A DNA stretch of 64,000 bases from contig NZ_CP021032.1 of the NCBI RefSeq assembly GCF_002117485.1, positions 62,001 to 126,000 of the forward strand, read 5' to 3'. A program made the position numbers and the translations under genes. The notes under the pieces are model-generated. The model had not been told where the DNA came from, made no database searches, and saw only the letters and a list, made by a program, of their open reading frames with translations. Origin of the DNA: Rhizobium sp. NXC14. GTDB lineage: Bacteria; Pseudomonadota; Alphaproteobacteria; Rhizobiales; Rhizobiaceae. This document shows positions 43,654-52,568 of this stretch, one piece after another. Each line of letters starts with the position of its first letter. The first letter of the stretch is position 1.

Positions 43654-43763
43654 GCGACTGATCTCGTTGTTGGCGCCGATGCCTGCCGCTCGATCGCGCC
43701 GGATCTGACGCGCCACTTCCTATGAGTGCCGAGACTCAACACCGTCGGGGAGGTGAGCGGCAC

Positions 43764-44018
43764 TCAAAGGTCGGCTGCATGAATTCTGATGCGCCCGTCG
43801 CGCTCAATATCGCCGCGATTGAATTTCGCGCAGGCAATCCGGCTGAAAAGGCCGATATTTTCCTGCAGCCGGCTTTCGTCGCAACGCGGCGGCTGGGCAA
43901 CCTCAAGGAGGGCTTGCCTGTCGATAACGACCATCTGGTTCGTGCCGCCGGCATCCATGACCAGCAGGGCTTCCTCGCCGGACGACTTCATCATTCCACT
44001 GATCAGCTCCAAAGACAT
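43764..44018 (-). CDS. DUF1488-like small protein
   Basis: An 84-residue protein with VVIDRQALLEVAQPPRCDESRLQENIGLFSRIACAKF and IRIHAADL, parallel to the protein at 29562-29903. GGAG precedes the ATG. A perfect FixK palindrome lies 98-111 bases upstream, so both paralogues are expected to be microaerobically induced. Function unknown. Confidence 0.6.
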   Translation of the reverse strand: MSLELISGMMKSSGEEALLVMDAGGTNQMVVIDRQALLEVAQPPRCDESRLQENIGLFSRIACAKFNRGDIERDGRIRIHAADL

Positions 44019-44115
44019 TGCTTATCTCCGGACCGGTTGATTTCGTTGCCGCAAGATGCGCTGCCGAGCTCCTCTGGCAGGCTGCCCAGCTTATGCCGGC
44101 GCGGGGAGCCCAGCC

Positions 44116-44129
44116 TTGATACATATCAA
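44116..44129 (-). promoter_or_regulatory. FixK/FNR box before DUF1488-like gene
   Basis: TTGATATGTATCAA read leftward, a perfect TTGAT-N4-ATCAA palindrome; predicted start near 44081, 63 bases before the ATG at 44018. Confidence 0.85.
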
Positions 44130-44152
44130 TGAAAGATCGCCGGAACGGCTTC

Positions 44153-44737
44153 TCAGCCAAGGCCGCTCAAGAACTCCTCGGTCTCCATGAGTTCGAGCTG
44201 CACGGAAAAGCGGTCGTGGAGAAGTTCCAGCGAAGCGTCATAAGTATCGTCGGCGCTGCTGCAGACGGCATCCTTCAGCAGGATGACGCGATAGCCGAGA
44301 TCGATGGCGCCGAGCGTCGCGGCAAGCACGCAGACGTCCGTTTCCCCACCGGTAATCACAAGGGTGTTGACCCGTTCCGATTGAAGAATCGTGTGAAGGC
44401 GACCGTCAATCCAGGGGGAATAGGTGCGTTTGTCGAAACATCTTGCCGGCGGAACATGCGAGGCGAGCGACGAAGTCAGCTCGACGAGGCCATGCGGAAG
44501 ATGCTCACCTGTCATCATCCACCATTTCCGGTAATAATCGCGCCATTTTCCCGGCATCGCATCCGCATGCTCAGGCGGCATGAAACGGGTGAAGATCGTT
44601 CGGGACGGATAGCGGCCGGCGAGTTCCTCGACCTGAGGGGAGATCCGGGCCATCCATGGAACGTGCCACGGCGTGTCTTCGGCAAACATCCGCTGCATGT
44701 CGACGCAAAGGTGCCGCCACTCGCCGATGTCGCCCAT
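44153..44737 (-). CDS. isochorismatase-like cysteine hydrolase
   Basis: A 194-residue cytosolic hydrolase of the isochorismatase superfamily. The triad is visible: Asp in LCVDMQRMF, Lys in FDKRTYSPW, and nucleophile Cys in GGETDVCVLAATLGAIDLGY, with the cis-peptide just before it. Relatives hydrolyse nicotinamide, isochorismate or other amides; the substrate is not deducible. GGAGG 5 bases before the ATG at 44737 favours this start over 44749. Confidence 0.85.
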   Translation of the reverse strand: MGDIGEWRHLCVDMQRMFAEDTPWHVPWMARISPQVEELAGRYPSRTIFTRFMPPEHADAMPGKWRDYYRKWWMMTGEHLPHGLVELTSSLASHVPPARCFDKRTYSPWIDGRLHTILQSERVNTLVITGGETDVCVLAATLGAIDLGYRVILLKDAVCSSADDTYDASLELLHDRFSVQLELMETEEFLSGLG

Positions 44738-44812
44738 CACATCCTCCATTCGTCTTGGGGCGTCAACCGCTGCCCGGGGCGAAAGTTCCTGATGCCGAAA
44801 GATCAAAGGGCG

Positions 44813-47182
44813 CTAGGCAATGGCTCCCGGAGCGATCGTCCGTGATGCGGGGCTGCTTTCGGATTTGCCGAAGCAGTCGAGTTCGCAAAGCGGAACCGGT
44901 TTGGAGAAGAAGTAGCCCTGGAGGTCGGTGCAGCCGAGGGCGGCCAGAAAGTCCCTTTGATATTCGGTTTCGACCCCTTCGGCCGTGGTCGAAATGCCGA
45001 GGTTGCGGCTGAGAGTGACGATGGCGCCGATGATGGCAGCGCCGTTGGCTTTTGCGCCCAGCTGAGAGACGAAGGAACGATCGATCTTGATGCGGTCTAT
45101 GTCGAAGCGGACCAGGTGGCTGAGGCACGAAAAGCCGGTTCCAAAATCATCCAGCGAAATCTGAACTCCACGGCCACGCAGCGATTTCAGTACCGAATAG
45201 ACATCCGATCTATCCTCGATCAGCGAGGACTCGGTGAGTTCGAGCTCCAGGCGCGACGGCGGCAAGCCGGTCTCTTCAAGCACGGCGAAGACCTCCTCGG
45301 CGAAGTTGGGCCTTCTCAGCTGGGAGGGAGACACATTCACGGCCACAAAGGTGTCTTTCGGCCAGCTGCCGGCAGCCCTGCAGGCTTCGCGCAGCACCCA
45401 GAAACCGAGAGCGTCGATGAGGCCGCCTTCCTCGGCCGCCGGGATGAAGCTGGCAGGCGTCAACAGTCCGCGCTGGCTGTGGCGCCAGCGCACGAGAGCC
45501 TCCGCGCCTGACGCCGAGTATCCGCCCTCGGCGCGATGCACTGTCTGATAGTAGACCTCAAGCGATCCGAAGTCCGGTCTGTTGCCGATCGTACCGGGTT
45601 GTGGAGCGACGGCCGAGAAGGCCGTGCTCTTTGCCAGAACATCCCGCAATTCGTTCTTAAGGACGTCGCGTGCATTCCTGCCACCGTCCATGGACGGCGA
45701 ATAGACGCGCCACTGGCCTCTTCCGCCCACTTTGGCCTCGTAGAGCGCGACGTCGGCATAACGCATGAGATCGTCGGCATTGCGTCCGGCGTCCGGCACC
45801 ACGGTCACACCAATCGAGCCGCCGACCCGGGCGATCGCTTCGCCCCTCAAAAGCGGGAAGGGTCTGCCAAGTTCGGCAACGATCGCTTCGCAGATGGAAG
45901 GCAAGATTTTTTCATCTCTGATGTTCCGGAGAAGCAGGGCAAACTCGTCCCCGCCGAGGCGGGCAAGCGTGTCCCCCGGACGAAGCAACGCGTGAACCCT
46001 CTCCGCAGCCAGCCTGATGAGCTCGTCGCCGGCAGCATGCCCGAACGTGTCGTTCACCGCCTTGAAGCGGTCGAGGTCAAGGAGCGCCACTGCCGACCGC
46101 TCGGCGGAATTGCGCGTGTCGGCCAAACACTCCTCCAAGCGCATCGCGAACAGGGCGCGGTTGGGAAGGCCGGTCAGCACGTCATGCAGGGCGAGCTGCC
46201 TGGCGTGCAGCTCGCTTTTCTTCAGTTCGCCGAGACTGCTTCGCAGGCGGACCAGCAGAACCGAAAACAGGACCGCGATCACCAGGGCGGCAATCGAAAG
46301 CGCCGGCATCAAGCGGCCGATCACCCTCGAACCAGGAAGATCAGGCCGCCATACAATAAAGCCGATCGGTTCGCCGTTTGCCGTTGCGTCGATCTGGAAC
46401 GCAACCTCATTTTCGTCAGCGTCGGCCGTGCGCGCGAAGCGCGCGCCGTTGAGGCCTTGTTGCCGGCTCAACTCGTCGAGCGCCGCGCCGTCGAGAAACC
46501 GCACGACGATCAGGAATTGCCGCATCGGCTGCGGCTGCCGCTCGGCGGCTTCGTTGACGGCAACGACGCCCACGATCGTCGGCCGGCCTTCGAGCCGCAT
46601 CAGATTGGCCAGTGCATGGTTCGAGCGAGCGGTATTGGCCGCTCGGCTATCCAATGACGATGGGATCGGTTCGCTGGAAGCGGTGCCGTGGTGCGCCGTC
46701 AGGCGCGCGTCTTTCAGGAGAGGCAGAAAGAGCGGTTTCATCCAGCGATAGCGCTTTTCGGTTTCGGCGTCGGTCAGCATGATCAGCTGCGCCTTGTCAT
46801 CGACGACGAAGGCCTGGTCATAGCCGAAGGCCGACATCGCAGTGTGGCTGATCGCACTCCCGGCCGCCGCCGTGAGTACAGTGTCGAGGCTGGAGGAAAC
46901 TCCGGCTGCCCGGGAGGCCGGATAGACGCTGGAGAGGTAGCCATTGCCGAATTGACCAATGACATGCGCCACTTGATCGACCTGTTCCCTGAGGCGCGCA
47001 TTGACAAGCTGACGCTGTCGATCGAGGGCTGCCGCGTCGCTCTCGGTTCCCGCCCAGAGCGCGGAAAGCACGACCAGTCCGATCGCCCCGAGCCCGCTGA
47101 CAGCGATCAGGAATAGAATTCTCCCCGAAGCGATCCAGGATTGCTGAAACGTATTGGAGCTGGAAGGGACAACGATGTGCAA
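44813..47182 (-). CDS. membrane GGDEF-EAL cyclic-di-GMP protein
   Basis: About 789 residues: membrane helix (GRILFLIAVSGLGAIGLVVL), periplasmic CHASE4-like sensor, second helix (MPALSIAALVIAVLFSVLLV), GGDEF domain with intact active site (LGGDEFALLL), then EAL domain with intact EALVRW, NVSPSQL, ELTESS, LDDFGTGFS, IKIDRSFV and EGVETE motifs. Both cyclase and phosphodiesterase activity are therefore possible. The start is uncertain: no ATG lies before the first helix; a TTG at 47182 after GGGG-rich sequence or a GTG at 47287 are candidates. Confidence 0.87.
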   Translation of the reverse strand: MHIVVPSSSNTFQQSWIASGRILFLIAVSGLGAIGLVVLSALWAGTESDAAALDRQRQLVNARLREQVDQVAHVIGQFGNGYLSSVYPASRAAGVSSSLDTVLTAAAGSAISHTAMSAFGYDQAFVVDDKAQLIMLTDAETEKRYRWMKPLFLPLLKDARLTAHHGTASSEPIPSSLDSRAANTARSNHALANLMRLEGRPTIVGVVAVNEAAERQPQPMRQFLIVVRFLDGAALDELSRQQGLNGARFARTADADENEVAFQIDATANGEPIGFIVWRPDLPGSRVIGRLMPALSIAALVIAVLFSVLLVRLRSSLGELKKSELHARQLALHDVLTGLPNRALFAMRLEECLADTRNSAERSAVALLDLDRFKAVNDTFGHAAGDELIRLAAERVHALLRPGDTLARLGGDEFALLLRNIRDEKILPSICEAIVAELGRPFPLLRGEAIARVGGSIGVTVVPDAGRNADDLMRYADVALYEAKVGGRGQWRVYSPSMDGGRNARDVLKNELRDVLAKSTAFSAVAPQPGTIGNRPDFGSLEVYYQTVHRAEGGYSASGAEALVRWRHSQRGLLTPASFIPAAEEGGLIDALGFWVLREACRAAGSWPKDTFVAVNVSPSQLRRPNFAEEVFAVLEETGLPPSRLELELTESSLIEDRSDVYSVLKSLRGRGVQISLDDFGTGFSCLSHLVRFDIDRIKIDRSFVSQLGAKANGAAIIGAIVTLSRNLGISTTAEGVETEYQRDFLAALGCTDLQGYFFSKPVPLCELDCFGKSESSPASRTIAPGAIA

Positions 47183-47301
47183 GCCTAAACCCCTGAACCC
47201 ACCACGGGCGCATTCGTGGACGTTAACAAAGAAGCGTTCACGTAGAATTAAAGGCTGGGGCGCACTATGGCGGAGACTACGCCACACAAGGAGTTCCGAC
47301 G

Positions 47302-48108
47302 ATGTTGCGCCTATCCATTCAGACTATACTGCGCGGAGCGCTGATGGCGGGCGGATTGGGCCTCCTTCTCGCCGCCGCCTCGCCGCTGCAGCTGGCTGCG
47401 CAAGATCGCACGCCTCTGAGAGTTGCCGTCGAAGGAGCATTTCCGCCCTTCAACTATCTCGATGCAAATAACCAGCTGCAAGGCTTCGACATCGATATCG
47501 CCAACGCGCTTTGCGACGTCGGAAAGTTCGAATGTCAGTTCATCATCGAAAAGTGGGACGACATGATCCCCGATCTCGTCGCCGGCAAATACGACGCGAT
47601 CATCTCGTCCATGTCGATGAGCCTGGAGCGCCGCCAGAAAGTCGCTTTTACCGAGAAATATTACACCAGCCCGTCGGTGTTCATCGCCCGGAAAGATTCG
47701 CCGATCAGCGACGTAAGCCCCGCCGCCCTCAGCGGCAAGAAACTCGGAGTGACATCGTCCACAGCGCAGGAATCCTATGCTAACCACCTCTATCCTGACC
47801 TGAAGAAGACGGTTTTCCCGTCTTCGCCGGAATTATACAAAGGCCTCTCGGACGGGCGTGTCGACATTATCCTTGAGGATAAACTCGCCATTTATGACTG
47901 GATCGCCAACACGAAGGCGGGAACCTGCTGCGAGTTCAAGGGGCCGGATCTGGTCGACGTCACCTATTTCGGCGAGGGTGCCGGCATCGCGTTGCGCCTG
48001 GATGACAAGGAGCGTCTTGCGCGCCTGAACGAAGCCTTGAGGGCCATCAAGGCCGACGGGACCTACGACATGATCAACGCTAAGTATTTCCCGTTCAGCA
48101 TCCAGTAG
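47302..48108 (+). CDS. amino-acid-type ABC binding protein
   Basis: A 268-residue periplasmic protein of solute-binding family 3 with Sec signal (residues 1-33, cleavage after LQLAA). VAVEGAFPPFNYLDANNQLQGFDIDIANALC is the classic N-lobe; SMSMSLERRQKVAFTEKYY and GVTSSTAQESY follow. Probably binds an amino acid such as arginine or an opine. No permease or ATPase genes adjoin, so it is an orphan. AGGAG 9 bases before ATG. Confidence 0.88.
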   Translation: MLRLSIQTILRGALMAGGLGLLLAAASPLQLAAQDRTPLRVAVEGAFPPFNYLDANNQLQGFDIDIANALCDVGKFECQFIIEKWDDMIPDLVAGKYDAIISSMSMSLERRQKVAFTEKYYTSPSVFIARKDSPISDVSPAALSGKKLGVTSSTAQESYANHLYPDLKKTVFPSSPELYKGLSDGRVDIILEDKLAIYDWIANTKAGTCCEFKGPDLVDVTYFGEGAGIALRLDDKERLARLNEALRAIKADGTYDMINAKYFPFSIQ

Positions 48109-48130
48109 TTTTGCCAAGTTAAAACTAAAT

Positions 48131-48161
48131 AGCGCCGCGCTTCGAAAAGAAGCGCGGCGCT
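48131..48161. terminator. strong hairpin between convergent genes
   Basis: AGCGCCGCGCTTC and GAAGCGCGGCGCT form a perfect 13-base stem with loop GAAAA. The leftward side is followed by TATTTAGTTTT, so it serves the leftward dehydrogenase best but lies just after the binding-protein gene too. Confidence 0.8.
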
Positions 48162-48187
48162 GTCGGTTTGGTCTCCGGTCCTTCGCT

Positions 48188-49378
48188 TTATGCGGCTTTC
48201 GCGACGTCTCCATGTGGGTCGAGAACAAACTTCGTCGCCGCTCCGTGATCGAAGCTCTCATAACCTTGGACGGCATCTTCGAGCGGGATGACCTTGGCGT
48301 TGACGATGTCGGCGATCGGCAGCCGGTCATGGAGGATCGCCTGCATGAGCTGGCGATTATATTTGAGCACCGGAGTCTGGCCGGTGTGGAAGGACTGCGC
48401 CTTTGCCCAGCCGAGACCGAAGCGAAGCGAGAGATTGCCGTGCTTGGCGGCATTGTCGACGGCGCCCGGATCCTCGGTCACGTAGAGGCCGGGAATGCCG
48501 ATCGAGCCGGCGGCGCGGGTGATCTCCATCATCTGGTTCAGCACGATTGCCGGCTGTTCGCCGCCCGAATGGCCGCGTGCCTCGAAGCCGACCGCGTCGA
48601 TGGCGCTGTCCACTTCGTTGCTGCCGACGACTTCAGCGATCATGTCGCCGAGACGGTCGCTCTTGGAGAGGTCGATGGGCTCAAAACCGACTTTCGCCGC
48701 ATGTGCGAGGCGGTCCTTGTTGAAATCGCCGATCATGACGACCGCAGCACCGAGGATGCGAGCCGAAGCCGCAGCCGCTAAGCCGACAGGACCGGCACCG
48801 GCGACATAGACGGTCGAGCCGACGCCGACGCCTGCGCGCACTGCACCGTGAAAGCCGGTGGGCAGAATGTCCGAAAGCATGGTGAGATCGCGGATCTTCG
48901 CCATCGCCTTGTCCCGGCCCGGAATTTTCAGCAGGTTGAAATCGGCATAGGGAATGGTGACGTAGCGTGCCTGTCCGCCGATCCATCCGCCCATGTCGAC
49001 ATAGCCGTAAGCGCCGCCGGCGCGAGTCGGGTTTACGGTCAGGCAGACGCCGGTATCCTGAGATTTGCAGCAACGGCAACGGCCGCAGGCGACATTGAAG
49101 GGCACCGAGACGATATCGCCGATCTCGAGCATCTCGACATCGACGCCTTTCTCGATGATTTCGCCGGTGATTTCATGGCCGAGGATCAGGCCTGGCATTG
49201 CCGTCGTGCGGCCGCGGACCATGTGCTGGTCGGAGCCGCAGATATTGGTGGAGATCACCTTCAGGATCACGCCGTGTTCGATGCGGCGGCCGTCCGGCGC
49301 TTCCAGCTTCGGATCGTCGATATCGCGGACTTCGACCTTTCCCGGCCGGAGATAGACGACGCCTCTGTTCTTGCTCAT
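48188..49378 (-). CDS. fdhA: zinc dehydrogenase, glutathione-independent formaldehyde type
   Basis: A 396-residue zinc/NAD dehydrogenase of the medium-chain family. Catalytic zinc ligands are in NICGSDQHM and GHEITGEI; four structural-zinc cysteines in CGRCRCCKSQDTGVC; nucleotide fold at VAGAGPVGLAAAA. The insertion-rich pattern (RAGGAYGYVDMGGWIGGQARYV, FGLGWAKAQSFHTGQTPV) matches glutathione-independent formaldehyde dehydrogenase / aldehyde dismutase of Pseudomonas. GGGAGGAATCC precedes the ATG. Monocistronic by spacing. Confidence 0.9.
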   Translation of the reverse strand: MSKNRGVVYLRPGKVEVRDIDDPKLEAPDGRRIEHGVILKVISTNICGSDQHMVRGRTTAMPGLILGHEITGEIIEKGVDVEMLEIGDIVSVPFNVACGRCRCCKSQDTGVCLTVNPTRAGGAYGYVDMGGWIGGQARYVTIPYADFNLLKIPGRDKAMAKIRDLTMLSDILPTGFHGAVRAGVGVGSTVYVAGAGPVGLAAAASARILGAAVVMIGDFNKDRLAHAAKVGFEPIDLSKSDRLGDMIAEVVGSNEVDSAIDAVGFEARGHSGGEQPAIVLNQMMEITRAAGSIGIPGLYVTEDPGAVDNAAKHGNLSLRFGLGWAKAQSFHTGQTPVLKYNRQLMQAILHDRLPIADIVNAKVIPLEDAVQGYESFDHGAATKFVLDPHGDVAKAA

Positions 49379-50096
49379 GGATTCCTCCCATGTGTTGAAT
49401 GCCTCGAGCTGCAACCGATGCAGTCGACGGCAAGCTTTCCTCCGGCCTGCCTCCTCTGCAGTCCGGTATTCACATCGCCGCATCGGGCGATATTCGAATT
49501 TCGCAGCTAGGCGGGGACAGGCTGGATCGAGGAGAGAGTGGCACGATAGGTCTGGCCTGTCGTTCCGCTCGTCATCGCCCGCCGCAATCCGGAGATCTGC
49601 TGCGCAAAGAGCTGGTTCGGGCTCCAGAACCTCCTTTCGATCCGTCTCGATCTCTGGGTATCAAGCCAGCGACCGCCTTGAGGACTTCAGTTCTACCACC
49701 GCCGCGCGGCAGCGCGCCGGCCGCTGGCCAGCCTCGCATGTTCATGTCGCCAGCTTGCAAGGCAGCGCCGTAAACATGACCAGAAAACCATGCCTGGTCG
49801 AAAACAGCGCCCGAAAAAGCGACATGGGCGCACCTCCAGGCGACAGGCGGCAAAGCCGCAATCACTTTCCGTGGGGAACGACAGATTGATCTCGCGAATG
49901 CGGCAGTTTTCCGGATCGCTCCGGATGATGTGATCGCAACTTTCGGGCTTCGCACCGCTGAACATGTGGCACTTGTAATCACATCTTTCGGCCAGCAGCA
50001 GATGTCGTTTTCAATCGTGATTGGACTTCGGCTGTGACCTGAGCGAGGCTGTTTCTGGGAGCGGACCATCTATTTTTCCGGGGATAGGAGGCCGAA
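49379..50096. other. long stretch without a recognised gene
   Basis: About 700 bases. No frame shows a known family. On the minus strand a 27-codon frame (49742-49825, MSLFRALFSTRHGFLVMFTA) has an excellent GGAGG at 7 bases, and lies within a longer, cysteine-rich minus frame (49693-49965). Either could be a small protein gene; neither is supported beyond this. No repeats or FixK box noticed. Confidence 0.4.
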
Positions 50097-50531
50097 ATGG
50101 AACAGCATGCACTCGAGCAATTGAAAACGATCGCTAAGGTCAGCCCGACCTATGATCGCCTTGAAATGACGAGGCGCGAACGCCTAGAACGGTGGGCGGA
50201 CATTCTGGAACGCAGCCCTAAGCCGTTTCTCAGAACGCTTCACGAGACAGAGTATCAGCCGATTGCCGATCGGCTCGCCTTGCGTGACGACGACACTCCG
50301 ATCTCTGTTGCGTTCGCTGATCCCATTCTGCGGGCGGCAGGAATGGAAAACGACAGCTATGGCGAAGCCAGGCGGTTCTTCGAACTCAGTGATGAGCAAT
50401 TGCATGACCTGGTCTGCTTTTGCCATTTCGGGGAACGCGTCAGCGCTGCGACACTAGCTCGCCGCGTACGAAAGATGGCGGCTCATAAACCAGGCGGGTT
50501 TTTCGCTCAGCTTCGTGCGTTCTTTGGCTAG
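50097..50531 (+). CDS. hypothetical protein
   Basis: A 144-residue soluble, helical protein (AKVSPTYDRLEMTRRERLERWADIL at the start, VSAATLARRVRKMAAHKPGGFFAQLRAFFG at the end). TAGGAGG 7 bases before the ATG makes it a confident gene. No family recognised. It stands alone between an empty stretch and the EamA gene. Confidence 0.65.
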   Translation: MEQHALEQLKTIAKVSPTYDRLEMTRRERLERWADILERSPKPFLRTLHETEYQPIADRLALRDDDTPISVAFADPILRAAGMENDSYGEARRFFELSDEQLHDLVCFCHFGERVSAATLARRVRKMAAHKPGGFFAQLRAFFG

Positions 50532-50685
50532 TTGAGGCTGAGGCCGCCACCTGGAAGTATCAAAGGGGGTGGCCCCACCGCCGGCTGAAACGGCCGTCAC
50601 GGCAATCGCATGGTCGCTCATCGGCGCATGAGCGAACACGACAAGATTCGTCAGCGGAGCGGAGGACAGTCGGCAGCCAGCCGCC

Positions 50686-51585
50686 CTATGGCCGGCGGCC
50701 CCGATTGAAATCGACCGCCGTATGCCAGAACACGGCGCCGAGGATGATGGCGCCGCCAAAATAGGTGGCGACGGGCGGCTCTTCGGAAAATAGCAGCCAG
50801 ACCCAGAAGGGCGTCAGCACGATTTCCATCGTGCCGATCAGCGCGGCTTCGGCCGGCGGCATTCGCTTTGCCCCGGCGAGGAAGAGCACCAGCGCCAGCG
50901 AAAAATTCGTCGCCCCGAAGGCGGCTAGCACGATCCAATTGTGCAGATCGAGCGAGCCGACCGAGCCGAAGGGCGCGAAGATGACAAGCGTCAGGAAAGC
51001 GCTGACCACGGTCGGCGGCAGGCTCGGCACGCCGGGATCGATGCGCGGAATAATGATGACGAGCGCGAAGGAGGCGGTCATGCCGAGCGCTAAGAGATCG
51101 CCCCAGCCGGTGCCGCCGCCGATCGACGAGGCGACGATGATGCCGACGCCGAAGAGGGAGACGGCGCCGGCAATCATCGTTCGCCTGGCCACTCTCTCCT
51201 TGAGGATGAGCCAGCCGAACAGCGCGGCGATGAAGGGGGTCGTCGCGTAGATCATCGTCACATTGGCGACGGTGGTCATATAGAGCGCCCCGATGAAGCA
51301 TCCCTGACTGAAGGTCTGACATGCGATCATCGCAAGTCCCGACGGATGGAAGACGGAGTGCCATTGCCGCCGCGAGATGCCCCCTTCGAGGAAAAGGCAG
51401 GGGATCAGCAGAAACAGGCCTCCGAACAACGACCGCCAGGCGGTCGCCGTCCATACGTCGGTCGTGAGCAGCCGCGAATAGACGCCGCTCGCACTCCAGG
51501 CGAGCGTCGCGGCAACAATGAGAAGCACACCCTTCTCGTGCTCGCTGCCTGCGAGGCGCGTGGTCGGATTGTCAATGGTCACCAC
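50686..51585 (-). CDS. EamA/DMT-family transporter
   Basis: A 299-residue inner-membrane protein with ten helices in two EamA repeats (LLIVAATLAWSASGVYSRLL near the start; second repeat from about residue 155, GDLLALGMTASFALVIIIPR). The family exports metabolites or drugs; substrate unknown. The divergent LysR gene 107 bases away is its likely regulator. Confidence 0.88.
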   Translation of the reverse strand: MVTIDNPTTRLAGSEHEKGVLLIVAATLAWSASGVYSRLLTTDVWTATAWRSLFGGLFLLIPCLFLEGGISRRQWHSVFHPSGLAMIACQTFSQGCFIGALYMTTVANVTMIYATTPFIAALFGWLILKERVARRTMIAGAVSLFGVGIIVASSIGGGTGWGDLLALGMTASFALVIIIPRIDPGVPSLPPTVVSAFLTLVIFAPFGSVGSLDLHNWIVLAAFGATNFSLALVLFLAGAKRMPPAEAALIGTMEIVLTPFWVWLLFSEEPPVATYFGGAIILGAVFWHTAVDFNRGRRP

Positions 51586-51692
51586 AGATTCTCAAAGAAG
51601 GAAGTCGAACGCCGCCCATTTCTGCGCCAGGATTTGACATTAGACAAACGAATAGTAGAGATGACTATCATCGATTTTATCTATGGCTGACC

Positions 51693-52568
51693 ATGCACGA
51701 GCCAATCGAAAGCGACCTGTTGAGAACCTTCCTGGTCGTCGCCGAGACATCGAATTTCTCCGCGGCTGCCCAGCGGATCGGCCGGACGCAGTCCGCCGTC
51801 AGCACCCAGATCAAGAGGCTTGAGCAGACGATCGGCGAATGCCTCTTTGAGCGCGGCGCCCGCGGCGTGCTGCTGACGCGCCAGGGCATACAGCTGGTGC
51901 CTTACGCCCGCAGGGTCATTGATCTCCTGAACGAGGCCGCCGCCACGATCCGCAGCAAGCCGCTGGACGGGCCGGTGCGCATCGGAATTCCCGAGGAATA
52001 CAGCCAGACAGTTTTGCCGGCAGCGCTTGCGGCTTTCGCTGTGCGTCACCCGGCTGTCGAGGTCACCGTGTCCTGTGATTATACATCACGCAACCTCGCC
52101 GCCCTGGAGCGGGACGAACTCGATCTCGCCGTCGTTTTCGACTGGAGCGACCAGACGAAAGGTGAGGTCATCTGCATCGATCCCACAGTCTGGGTCACCT
52201 CGATGGTCCACCGGCTGCACGATCTCGACCCCCTCCCCATTGCGACCTATCGCAACTCCACCTGGTCACGTGATTTTGCGCTCCGGTCGCTGGAGCAGAT
52301 CGGCCGCAACTATCGCATTGCTTTCATCGCCGATACGGGTTCGGGACTGAAGAATGCGCTGACCGCAGGCCTTGCCGTGACAACGCTTTCGCGCAGCAGC
52401 ATCCCGCCCGGCTGCCGGGAGCTGACCGCCGAAGACGGTTTCCCGCCGGTCGATTCCTCGAAGGTGGTGCTCCGCCGCAGCACCTACCGTTCCACCGAAG
52501 CCATCCGCGAGCTTGCCGAGATGATCCGGGACGCGTTCCAGCCTACGTCGCCGCCGCCGATGACGTGA
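51693..52568 (+). CDS. LysR-family regulator
   Basis: A 291-residue regulator with N-terminal winged helix (LLRTFLVVAETSNFSAAAQRIGRTQSAVSTQIKRLE) and substrate-binding-like effector domain (VRIGIPEEYSQTVLP). Divergent from the EamA transporter gene, the usual layout for a LysR protein and its target. Its 3' end overlaps the convergent GlxA-like gene by 26 bases. Confidence 0.92.
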   Translation: MHEPIESDLLRTFLVVAETSNFSAAAQRIGRTQSAVSTQIKRLEQTIGECLFERGARGVLLTRQGIQLVPYARRVIDLLNEAAATIRSKPLDGPVRIGIPEEYSQTVLPAALAAFAVRHPAVEVTVSCDYTSRNLAALERDELDLAVVFDWSDQTKGEVICIDPTVWVTSMVHRLHDLDPLPIATYRNSTWSRDFALRSLEQIGRNYRIAFIADTGSGLKNALTAGLAVTTLSRSSIPPGCRELTAEDGFPPVDSSKVVLRRSTYRSTEAIRELAEMIRDAFQPTSPPPMT

